DNA from: Bacilli bacterium
GTDB lineage: Bacteria; Bacillota_I; Bacilli_A; RF39; UBA660
Direction of reading: 5' to 3'
Assembly: GCA_022009835.1 (NCBI GenBank)
Contig: CP091726.1
Coordinates: 1,364,001-1,428,000, forward strand
Length of the DNA stretch: 64,000 nt
Below are positions 35,379 to 43,840 of this stretch, piece after piece (position 1 is the first letter of the stretch; each line of letters opens with the position of its first letter). Below the pieces are notes generated by a model. It was given only the letters and a program-made list of their open reading frames with translations. It was not told the origin of the DNA and did not search any database. Made by a program: the position numbers and the translations under genes.

Positions 35379-35855
35379 CTACTTTCTTTTTATTTCTGAA
35401 GTTAATCCTTTACGATATCCTTCTAGATATGCTTTACAATTTTGTACTTCTTGAGGCAATAGTTCAAAATTTATATTAATATCTTGAGCATCATTGTAAC
35501 CGATTGCCTCGATATCTAAATCCGGTCTTATCTCTGGGAATTTGATTATACTTACTAGTTTTTCCATACTTCTAGTATAGTAACCATATTGATATGACTT
35601 GATGTCACCCTCTGTTACTACTATTTTTTTCTTCTATTTTTCTTGATGTTTTAAGAGATTTTTTTCATCATATGGAAAAGCTGATAGGCGATCCTCTGCT
35701 CCTTCATTGGTGAACTTTCCTGAACCTCTTTTAGCATAATCTTCTTTAGCATCTTTAATCTTTCTAGCATCATTATCCATCTGTTCTATTATTCCTTCTC
35801 TAATATGTTTATTTTGATCCGCTAGTGACTGCTTCCTGTATTTGTCTATAGCCAT
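35379..35855 (-). CDS. Tandem paralog 3, hypothetical
   Basis: ATG 35855, directly after infB, whose last codons supply the AGGTAAT ribosome site. About 156 residues, one frame break near 35635 (T run). Contains GAEDRLSAFPYDEKN, SYQYGYYTRSMEKLVS, IGYNDAQDININFELLPQ and CKAYLEGYRKGL. Closest to paralog 2. Unknown function; the position inside the translation operon may only reflect expression level. Confidence 0.65.
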
Positions 35856-35858
35856 AAA

Positions 35859-37982
35859 TTACCTCACTATTTCCTTAAGTTCATATGCTTCAATAATATC
35901 TTTTTTTCTTTGATATCATTAAAATTTTTCAATAGTTATTCCACACTCTAGTCCTTGTTTTACTTCCTTAGCTTGATCTTTTTCTCTCGCTAAACTTGCT
36001 ATAGTGCTATCTATTACTACTACACCATCTCTTATTATTCTTGCTTTACTATTTCTTTTAATTACTCCTGATGTTACATAAGAACCAGCGATGGTACCTA
36101 CTTTAGAGAACTTGAATATTTTTCTTACTTCAGCTTCTCCTAATACTATTTCTTCATATTCTGGTTCTAATTTTCCTCTTAAAGCTGCTTCCATTTCTTC
36201 TACTACTTTATATATGATATCATATAATCTAATATCGATACCTTTATCTTTAGCTACTTCAGTTATCTTATGGTCTGGTCTTATATTAAAGCCAATTATA
36301 ATAGCATTGGAAGCTGCTGCTAGTGAAATATCACTTTCTGATATTGCTCCTATTCCACTTCTAATAACATTGATTTTTATTCCTTCAACATCTAATTTTA
36401 ATAAAGAATTCTTTACTGCTTCTTCGCTTCCTTTAACATCGGCTTTTAGAATAATATTAATTTCTTTTTCGCCTTGTTCAGCTCTATTAAATAAATCAGT
36501 TAATGAGATGGCAGTTTTTGGTTTGTTTCTTTTTTCTTTCTCAATTTCTTGTCTTTGTTCTGCTACTTTTTTGGCTTTCTTTTCGCTTTCAAAAGCCATA
36601 AACTTATCTCCTGCTGCTGGGCTTTCTGGTAATCCTGTTATTGATACTGGCATTGATGGAAGAGCTTCTACTAAGTTTTCACCTTTATCATTTTTTAAAG
36701 TTCTTACACGACCAGATATCGTACCAGCAACGATTGGATCCCCTAGTCTTAGTGTTCCGTTTTGGATAAGTAAGTTAGTTACAACACCACTTGATTTATC
36801 TAATTTTGATTCGATAACAGTTCCCATAGCATAACGATTTGGATTAGCTTTTAATTCGCTAACTTCACTAAGTAATAGTATTCTCTCTAGAAGATCATCT
36901 ATTCCCTCACCTGTTGCCGCTGATAGATTGACAAACATAATATCGCCACCCCAGGCTTCTGGTTGTAATCCATTTGCCGACATTTCAGTTAATACTCTTT
37001 CAACATTAGCGGTTGGTTTATCTATTTTATTTACTGCTACTATAATTGGAACACCTGCTGCTTTGGCGTGATCAATTGCTTCTTTAGTTTGAGGCATTAC
37101 ACCATCATCAGCGGCAACAATGATAATTACAATATCTGTAATAGAGGCTCCTCTTGCACGCATTTCAGTAAATGCAGCATGACCTGGTGTATCTATAAAG
37201 GTTATTTTTTTACCATTATATTCTATCTGATAAGCTCCAATTGCTTGAGTTATTCCTCCGGCTTCGCCACTTGCAACATTAGTTTTTCTAATAGTATCTA
37301 ATAATGTTGTTTTACCATGGTCTACATGTCCCATTATTGTTACTACTGGTGGTCTTTCTTGTAAATCTTCTTCTCTATCAACTATTTCTAATTCTTCAAA
37401 ATTAGTTTCATCTAATGTACTTTCTTTTTTTAATGTTTTATTATAATCTGCTACTAAAATTTCAGCAGTATCAAAATCAAGAGATGCATTGATATTTATC
37501 ATCATTCCTAATCCCATTAGTTTTTTTATTAGAGATGCTGCAGGTACATTTAGACTAGAAGCTAGTTCAGCTACTGTCATATTATCTTTATATGCTATTA
37601 TATCTTCATCATTTGATGCGGTATTTTCTTGTAGTTTTTCTTTATGCTTGTACATTTCTTTTCTTTTTTCTTTGAAGTCGTTTTTGTTATTTTCTTTCTT
37701 ATTAGGAACTTTCTTCTCTTTTCTTTGGGTATGAACTGGTGATGTTACTTCCTCTAGTTCTTCTTCATAAGAATCAGCAAAATCATCTATAATTTCTTCA
37801 ATTTCTTCTGCTTCTTCTAATTCTTCATTACTATTTGCTATTTCATTATCTAACATTATTATGTCATCATCTGATAACATATCTTCGTCATTTGATACTT
37901 CGATATTTAATCTTTGACATAATTTTAATATTTCAGATACTGTCTTACCAACATCACTTGCATATTCAGATACACTCATCAT
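35859..37982 (-). CDS. infB: Translation initiation factor IF-2
   Basis: GTPase that places initiator tRNA on the 30S subunit. The start is ATG 37982 because AGGAGGTGAT ends four bases before it; the GTG at 37991 is inside that site. N-terminal IF2-N segment (MSVSEYASDVGKTVSEILKL), an acidic and Lys-rich linker, second IF2-N copy (MTVAELASSLNVPAASLIKKL), then the GTPase: MGHVDHGKTTLLD (G1), GGITQAIGAY (switch I), DTPGHAAF (G3), NKIDKP (G4). Domains II-IV follow, ending GLECGITIEKF and, after a T-run break at 35930, a normal tail. About 707 residues. Confidence 0.97.
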
Positions 37983-37994
37983 AGGTATCACCTC

Positions 37995-38251
37995 CTATTT
38001 TATTATTTTTTCAATCTCTTCATATACTTCATCATTTATTTTAGTTTCTAAAGCTCTTTCTAATATTTTTATCTTTTAGCTATTTTTTTAATGTATTTAA
38101 ATCTTTTTTTAATGTAGGCTCCACGACCATTAGCTTTTCCAGTTATATCAGGAAATACTTGTCCTTCTTTATTTTTTACAATACGAAGTAAATCCGACTT
38201 AGGCAGTTGTTCTTTAGTTACAACGCATCTACGAAGCGATATTTTCTTCAT
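37995..38251 (-). CDS. ylxR: YlxR (DUF448) RNA-binding protein
   Basis: Small RNA-binding protein of the nusA-infB operon, reported to influence RNase P and transcription. ATG 38251 overlaps the nusA stop. The family signature reads LRRCVVTKEQLPKSDLLRIV with KNKEGQVFPDITGKANGRGAYI; after a frame break near 38080 the C-terminus (LERALETKINDEVYEEIEKII) is restored, 85 residues in all. No separate L7Ae-type ylxQ gene lies between it and infB, unlike Bacillus. Confidence 0.88.
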
Positions 38252-38252
38252 A

Positions 38253-39323
38253 TTACTCCTCACTTACTGGTTCTTCTTGAACTGCTGATTCTGATTTTAC
38301 TTCTATTTTGTAATGTGTAAGACGAGATGCTAATTTTACATTTTGTCCTTTTCTTCCGATTGCTAAGGAAAGGTTACTATCATTGGCTAGAGCAAGAGCC
38401 TCTTTCTTATTTTCATCTTTAATGGTTACTTTTAAATCTTTAGCAGGACTTAAGGCATTAGCTATAAACTTAACAGGGTCTTTATCATATAATACAACAT
38501 CAATTTTTTCTCCGTTTAATTCTTTTAGAACAGCTCCTATTCTTCTACCTTTTTCACCAATTACGGCTCCTAGTGGATCAACATTATTGTATTCAGTATA
38601 AACGGCTATTTTTGTTCTACTTCCTGCATCTCTAGCTACTGAATATAACATTACTGTGCCATCTGATAATTCTGGTATTTCTATTTCTAATAATCTTTTT
38701 ACAAAACCATAGTGACTTCTAGAAAGCATTATGAATGGTCCTTTTGGCCCTATTTCTAATTTTGATACATATACTTTTACAGAAGAACCCATTACTAATT
38801 TTTCTCCTGGTATTATTTGATCTTTTGGTAAGATACCACTTGCTCTTCCTAAATCAACGAAGTAATTTTTTTGGTCTTCTCTTGATAGTGTTCCAACCAT
38901 AAGTTCACCATCTTTATCTTGAAACTCTTCTGATATACTTTGTTTTTCAGCTTCTTTAACTCTTTGTACGACAATTTGTTTTGCTGTTTGTGATGCTACT
39001 CTTCCAAAGTCTTTAAGTGGTAATTCTTTTTCAATTATTGTTTCTCCTAATTCGATTCCTTCAACTTCTTTTGAAGCATCTTCTAGTGACACTTCTAATT
39101 CTGGATTTTCTACTGTCTCTACTACTGTTTTGTATGAGTATACTTTGATATCACCAGTTACTGTGTCAACTTTGGCCATAACATTGGTTAAACCTTCATT
39201 TTTTTTGTAAGCTGCCGCTACTGCTTGTTCCATAGCTTCTACTACGATTTGTTTGTCAATTTTCTTTTCTTCTACGATTGCATCTAATGCTTTCATGAAT
39301 TCTTTCATTTGTTTACTATTCAT
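38253..39323 (-). CDS. nusA: Transcription termination/antitermination factor NusA
   Basis: Binds RNA polymerase and nascent RNA to control pausing and termination. Intact, 356 residues, ATG 39323 with GGGAAGAT. N-terminal polymerase-binding domain (MNSKQMKEFMKALDAI ... AYKKNEG), S1 domain near residue 140 (GELMVGTLSREDQKNYFVDLG), then two KH domains with SRSHYGFVKRLLEIEIPEL, DPLGAVIGEKGRRIGAVLKEL (GxxG) and LSLAIGRKGQNVKLASRLT (GxxG). A short acidic tail replaces the C-terminal repeats, as in other Bacillota. Confidence 0.97.
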   Translation of the reverse strand: MNSKQMKEFMKALDAIVEEKKIDKQIVVEAMEQAVAAAYKKNEGLTNVMAKVDTVTGDIKVYSYKTVVETVENPELEVSLEDASKEVEGIELGETIIEKELPLKDFGRVASQTAKQIVVQRVKEAEKQSISEEFQDKDGELMVGTLSREDQKNYFVDLGRASGILPKDQIIPGEKLVMGSSVKVYVSKLEIGPKGPFIMLSRSHYGFVKRLLEIEIPELSDGTVMLYSVARDAGSRTKIAVYTEYNNVDPLGAVIGEKGRRIGAVLKELNGEKIDVVLYDKDPVKFIANALSPAKDLKVTIKDENKKEALALANDSNLSLAIGRKGQNVKLASRLTHYKIEVKSESAVQEEPVSEE

Positions 39324-39325
39324 TT

Positions 39326-39582
39326 TTATCTTCCCTTCTCTTTTGTCGATACATCTAATGTGTATGATTCTTTTATTGGATCCTCTCTATCTAATATTGG
39401 ATTTATTATATTTGTTACTTCGACACATTTATCTATATCTATTATTTCATCACGATCTATTACTATTCTTAAATATAGATTATTGTCTTCTTTTTTTCTA
39501 AAGTAATACTATCTATTATTACTCCTGTTTCTGCTACTGGTTCTTCAAGCATTTTTTTCTTATTTTTTTCTTCTATTTTCAT
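39326..39582 (-). CDS. rimP: RimP, N-terminal domain only
   Basis: RimP helps 30S assembly. ATG 39582 with AGGAGG. Reads MLEEPVAETGVIIDSITLEKK, then after a frame break near 39495 YLRIVIDRDEIIDIDKCVEVTNII with NPILDREDPIKESYTLDVS, the conserved end of the first domain. It then stops (TAA 39328-39326) directly before nusA, at about 85 residues, where the family normally has another 65-residue SH3-like domain. No second domain exists in any frame, so the shortening looks real. Confidence 0.8.
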
Positions 39583-39607
39583 CTCTTCCTCCTAATTAAT
39601 ATATATA

Positions 39608-39634
39608 AAAGAGTGGATTTTTATGCCACTCTTT
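39608..39634 (-). terminator. Hairpin in the rimP-nusA leader (possible attenuator)
   Basis: Between the promoter at 39650-39678 and rimP. On minus, AAAGAGTGG pairs with CCACTCTTT (9 bp) around a 9-base loop, followed by TTTTATAT. A weak terminator; in this position it could attenuate the nusA operon, which is known to be autoregulated by NusA in other bacteria. Confidence 0.55.
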
Positions 39635-39649
39635 CTTCAAGACAGTTAT

Positions 39650-39678
39650 ATTATAGCACAGGTTTACTGTAAATACAA
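39650..39678 (-). promoter_or_regulatory. Promoter of the rimP-nusA-infB operon
   Basis: Minus strand TTGTAT (39678-39673), 17-base spacer, TATAAT (39655-39650). About 65 bases before rimP. Confidence 0.65.
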
Positions 39679-39710
39679 GGTATTTTTTTGTTTTTTATTG
39701 CTGGTTTTTT

Positions 39711-39793
39711 AAATATGGAGACCTTGGGCTCCATATTTCGCTTTGAAGACCTTAGACTTCAAACGAGAGTGGGAAACCTTAGGTTCACGCTCT
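39711..39793. repeat. Tandem hairpin element, locus B (three hairpins)
   Basis: B1 (39711-39738): perfect 10-bp stem AAATATGGAG/CTCCATATTT around ACCTTGGG. B2 (39742-39763): TTTGAAG/CTTCAAA around ACCTTAGA. B3 (39766-39793): AGAGTGGGAA/TTCACGCTCT (nine of ten paired) around ACCTTAGG. The stems have no sequence in common; the loops are the same. It lies between the divergent promoters of rimP and RNase J, upstream of both. Confidence 0.85.
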
Positions 39794-39817
39794 ACATGTA
39801 AAGATAAAATTTACTAT

Positions 39818-39847
39818 TTGCTTTTTTTAATAAAATTATTGTATAAT
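39818..39847 (+). promoter_or_regulatory. Promoter of the RNase J gene
   Basis: TTGCTT (39818-39823), 18-base spacer, TATAAT (39842-39847), about 90 bases before the start codon. Confidence 0.55.
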
Positions 39848-39939
39848 TAGTAGGCAGTGGTTATTCTTTTTAAAATTCAATATTTTTAATTTTTTTAATT
39901 TTTTAACGAGAAAAAAATATTTATGAGAGGAGAGATTAA

Positions 39940-41646
39940 ATGAATACAAAGATTATTCCCCTAGGAGGTATGGGGGAAGTTGGTAAAAACATGTATGTTG
40001 TTATGCATGATGATGAAATTATTATTGTTGATTCTGGTGTTATGTTTCCTGATGATGATTTACTTGGTATTGATTACGTAATACAGGATTATACTTTTTT
40101 AAAAGAAAATGAAAGTAAGATTAAGGCTCTTATTATTACTCATGGACACGAGGACCATATTGGTAGTATTCCGTTTCTTTTGCAATCGGTTACTATTCCA
40201 AAGATTTATGCTCCTAGTAATGCTAAAGAACTTATTGATAAGAAATTAGAGGAGAGAACTATCGTCTATAAGGATATGGTTATTTATGACGAAGACACTG
40301 TAATTAAAACTAAGCATTTTAATATTGAATTTTTTAGAACTACTCACTCTATTCCTGATTCACATGGTCTTGCTATTGACACTCCTGACGGAGTTATTGT
40401 TATGACTGGTGACTTTAAGTTTGATATGACTCCTATCGGGCCTATGGCTAATCTACATAAGATGGCTAGAATTGGTGAGAAAGGTGTTTCGGTACTTATG
40501 AGTGATTCTACTAATGCTATGAGTCCAGGTACTTCTCTTAGTGAGAGTGTTGTTGATGAAAACTTAAAAGAAATTTTCTCTACTTATACTAGCAATAGAA
40601 TTATTTTGGCAACTTTTGCTTCGAATGTTTATAGAATTAAACATATTATTGAGACTTGTAAGAAAAAAAATAATAGAAAAAAATTGCTTTTATTTGGTAG
40701 AAGTATGGAAAATATGGTTGATATTGCTCTTAAATGTGGATACTTTGAGGATAAAAGTATTATTATTACTGCTGAAGAGGCTAATCATTTAAAGCCTGGT
40801 GAGGTATGCCTTCTATGTACCGGTAGTCAGGGTGAACCTTTAGCGGCTTTATCTAGAATTGCGGCAGGTACGCACAGACAAATTAGTTTAATGCCTAATG
40901 ATATTGTAATATTTTCTAGTTCTCCAATTCCGGGTAATACGGCATCTGTGTCAAAAACTATTAATAAACTATACAAGAAAGGTGTTAAAGTATTTACTAA
41001 TGCTATGAGTGAAATTCACTCTTCTGGTCATGCTAATCAGGATGAACTTAAACTTATGATTAGGCTATTTAAACCAAAATATTTTGTTCCTTATCATGGG
41101 GAATTTAGAATGCTTAAAAAGCATACTGACTTGGGTGTTATGTGTGATGTTCCAAGAAGAAATACTTTTGTTTTAGAAAATGGTGATGTACTTGCTCTTG
41201 AAAAGGGTAATCTTCGTAGAGATGGTAAGGTACAGGCAGGCGAAGTCTATGTTGATGGATCAAGAATCGGTGATGTTGGATCTGCTGTTATAAAGGATAG
41301 AATCCTTATGAGTACAAATGGTATTTTGGTTATTATTGCTAATATTGATATGCAAAAGAAAATCTTGATGGGTAGTCCAGCAATTACTACTAGAGGTTAT
41401 ATATTAGTTAATGAAAATACTGATTTAATTAGGGATATTCAACATAATGCTGAGATTATTATTAATAAGGAACTTAAGAAGAAGGTATTTAATTTTAACG
41501 ATATGAAATCAGAAATTATTAATGGCCTTATCCCTATGCTTTCTGACAAGACTGGTAGAGTTCCTATTATCTTACCTATTGTTATGGGTATTAAGTCTGA
41601 TAATGATGAATCTTCTACTGAAGAGAATAATAAGGTTAAACAATAG
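39940..41646 (+). CDS. rnj: Ribonuclease J
   Basis: Exo- and endoribonuclease central to mRNA decay in Gram-positive bacteria. Intact, 568 residues, ATG 39940 with GAGAGGAGAG. Metallo-beta-lactamase motif HGHEDHIG (near residue 68), HSIPDSHGLAI, TGDFKFD, then the beta-CASP motifs (DSTNA, SEIHSSGHA, PKYFVPYHGE). C-terminal domain ends acidic (DNDESSTEENN). Single-gene unit, divergent from rimP-nusA. Whether it is J1 or J2 cannot be told from motifs alone. Confidence 0.95.
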   Translation: MNTKIIPLGGMGEVGKNMYVVMHDDEIIIVDSGVMFPDDDLLGIDYVIQDYTFLKENESKIKALIITHGHEDHIGSIPFLLQSVTIPKIYAPSNAKELIDKKLEERTIVYKDMVIYDEDTVIKTKHFNIEFFRTTHSIPDSHGLAIDTPDGVIVMTGDFKFDMTPIGPMANLHKMARIGEKGVSVLMSDSTNAMSPGTSLSESVVDENLKEIFSTYTSNRIILATFASNVYRIKHIIETCKKKNNRKKLLLFGRSMENMVDIALKCGYFEDKSIIITAEEANHLKPGEVCLLCTGSQGEPLAALSRIAAGTHRQISLMPNDIVIFSSSPIPGNTASVSKTINKLYKKGVKVFTNAMSEIHSSGHANQDELKLMIRLFKPKYFVPYHGEFRMLKKHTDLGVMCDVPRRNTFVLENGDVLALEKGNLRRDGKVQAGEVYVDGSRIGDVGSAVIKDRILMSTNGILVIIANIDMQKKILMGSPAITTRGYILVNENTDLIRDIQHNAEIIINKELKKKVFNFNDMKSEIINGLIPMLSDKTGRVPIILPIVMGIKSDNDESSTEENNKVKQ

Positions 41647-41667
41647 ATATTTTTATTAGATATAAAG

Positions 41668-41706
41668 AAAATAACTACTATCAAATGATAATAGTTATTT
41701 TTTTAT
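41668..41706 (+). terminator. Terminator after RNase J
   Basis: AAATAACTA-C-TATC pairs with GATAATAGTTATTT around AAAT, then seven T. The following stretch (41707-42496) is poly-T/A rich with no gene I can support; it holds one 7-bp hairpin (ACTAGAG/CTCTAGT, 42190-42218) and a single TTATCCACA at 42431. Confidence 0.8.
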
Positions 41707-42499
41707 ATACAGTAATTAAAAATAAAAAAATATTTTTAGCTTGTAGTTATAGTTATAAATGTATAAGAAAGGAGTAAAACTGTATTGCACATTTTTTTAT
41801 GATGTGATTTTTTTATATTTTTTTATTTAGGAAGTATAAAGAATACCACTGAAATCTAGTCATAATAGAAAAAGAATCTTAATAATTAATTTTTAATCAA
41901 AAAGAAAACAAACTTTTTTTATTAATATTTTTTTATATAGAACATAGGATTTATTTTTGTAATTTCTATTTTTTTGAATATGGTTGAAATATACAAAATG
42001 AGAAAAAAAGTAAATGCTTTTTTTAGTCAGTTATTTTTTTATTTATAAGTTGATATAGTTTGTTTTTCTCCGATAATTTTTAATTTTTTTATATTTTTAT
42101 GGATGTATGTACTAATGAATTTATTTTTAAATAATTTTTTTATAACCTTTGTATTTAATTAATATATTGTAAATAACTGACTTTTTTTAACTAGAGCGTG
42201 ATGTGTTGTTACTCTAGTGATAACCTCCTTTTCACAGATTTTGCCCATTCTTAAATCTATTTATTTTTTTATCAAATCATTTAATGCTTTTTTTATAATA
42301 TTTTTTTAAAAAAATTGCATTATTTTTGGTAGGCCTTAATTTCGCAATAATTATACTATTTTTTTAGATTGTTCTGTCAACAGTTTTTTTGTGATATTTT
42401 TTTGAGAAAAAAATTGCGATTTTTTTAAAGTTATCCACAGGCTTTGGGGAAAAAGTATTTTTTTAAAGAGATATTGTCTAACATATAAAGGAAATAAAT

Positions 42500-42599
42500 A
42501 ATGAGAAAGACCCTTTTGGAGGGGCTTCCTCATTCTATGATGGAGACAATTCTTTGGCTCTATCATACCCTGCAAGACTTACTTGAGAGGCTGAAAGGG
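42500..42599. repeat. Tandem hairpin element, locus E (three diverged hairpins)
   Basis: E1 (42500-42534): AATGAG/CTCATT with AAG/CTT, then A-CCC...GGG-G. E2 (42536-42567): 10-bp stem TATGATGGAG/CTCTATCATA, then A-CAA-TTCT-TTG-G, where CAA pairs with TTG. E3 (42568-42599): CCCT/AGGG, AG/CT, A-CTT...GAG-G. Same G-A-C...G-G-C core as loci A-D but longer inner stems. Located 3' of the minus gene at 42624. Confidence 0.7.
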
Positions 42600-42623
42600 A
42601 CAAAAGAATATATCTTCTACTGA

Positions 42624-43767
42624 TTATCTTTTTTTTGTTATTTTATCTTTTACTTCAATCTTATTGGGAAAAGAAATTATTTTACTTTGTTGTTTCTTAG
42701 TATTTATGGTATAAGCATCATCAATTGGTGATCCTTCTAATACTTTTTGAAGTTTTTTCTTTAGTGTGTTATAGTGTTTTTGCTCAATAAATGTATAATT
42801 TTTCCTTTAGGATGTTCTTCTATTTCTTCTTTTTATACTCATGTAATAATCTTCATCTAATTTATCATGTTTTTTTATTAAATCTATAATATTTAATTCT
42901 TCTCCTAGTGAATATAATAGTTCTTCTTCACTAAACAAACTACTACTTTCTGGCTGCTCATAATTTAAGTATGTATGTATTGTTTCGTAAATATTATTGT
43001 ATAGTTTTATTTCTTGTTGATTAATATATTTTTAACCAATTATTTTGTATTTTGGTAATAGTTTTGGTGGTAGTCTCTAACAAATGGGGGTTAGCACTGA
43101 CATAAGAGGCTAATGTTTGGTCTTTTTGTGATATTAAATTTATTAGATAGCTTTTTTTAATTGGATTTTTTTCTAATTCTTTAGGGGTTTTTAAAAAGTG
43201 GTATGTATTTCTTCTTCTAATTTTTTTCACTAAGTATATCTTTTTATCATTTCAGTAGTATAATAATCTAAAAACTATTTTTATTGTGATTAAACATATC
43301 ATATAAAATTATATAGCCTTCTCCTAATTCTTTTTTAGGGTTGGTTCTTTAGTGGCATTTTTCTTTTTATTATTGATATTTTTTTATTTTTTTCATTTAG
43401 ATATTTGATTCTTAATATTAGGTTATATCTAATATATTCTTCAGATTGTTTATCTTTTTATTACTTCACATAATAGTATTAATATTTCTATTTTATTTAT
43501 TTCGACATCATTAGAACTTAGATAATTATCCGCTACTGAAATGATAAACTTTTGGTCTGATGGAAATGTTTTTATTATTGCTTTGACAAAAATATGATTT
43601 TGCTTTACTTGGTCTTCTGCAAATTGATAAAAGTTTTTATCTTTGGACATTATTATTACCATTGACATGAAGGTCGGATCATTTTCAAGCTCATCTAGGG
43701 TGTAGGCAGTAATATCATTTCCATGTATGTAATCATATACTAATTTTTGGACTATACTTTTTTTCAT
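42624..43767 (-). CDS. Hypothetical protein, paralog of the gene at 54854
   Basis: Unknown family. ATG 43767 (MKKSIVQKLVYDYIHGNDIT). Roughly 380 residues over at least eight frame breaks. The N-terminal 80 residues closely match those of 55937: YDYIHGNDITAYTLDELENDPTF here, YNYINGEDITDFTLKELESN there (each shown as recognisable motifs), then DKNFYQFAEDQVK and FIISVADNYL. The rest is charged and helical, with ISQKDQTLASYVSANPHLLE near residue 200. No membrane segment, no known motif. The two copies flank the accessory region. Confidence 0.5.
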
Positions 43768-43840
43768 TTTTTTGGCTCCTTTTTTTGGCTTTTGCTCTTT
43801 TTTTATTATACCATATTTTTAATGAAATTTGTTTTTTTTA

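Noticed and set aside
34900..35600. Direct repeat read as an insertion sequence
   Set aside because: The repeat is the coding sequence of two paralogs; there are no terminal inverted repeats or transposase.
36091..36834. 247-codon plus-strand ORF
   Set aside because: Antisense of infB, whose assignment is certain.
42431..42440. A perfect DnaA box TTATCCACA
   Set aside because: Single copy, no second box close by, no dnaA or dnaN, so not evidence of an origin.
42351..42575. 74-codon minus-strand ORF
   Set aside because: It covers the three-hairpin locus E; no ribosome site and protein-like features.
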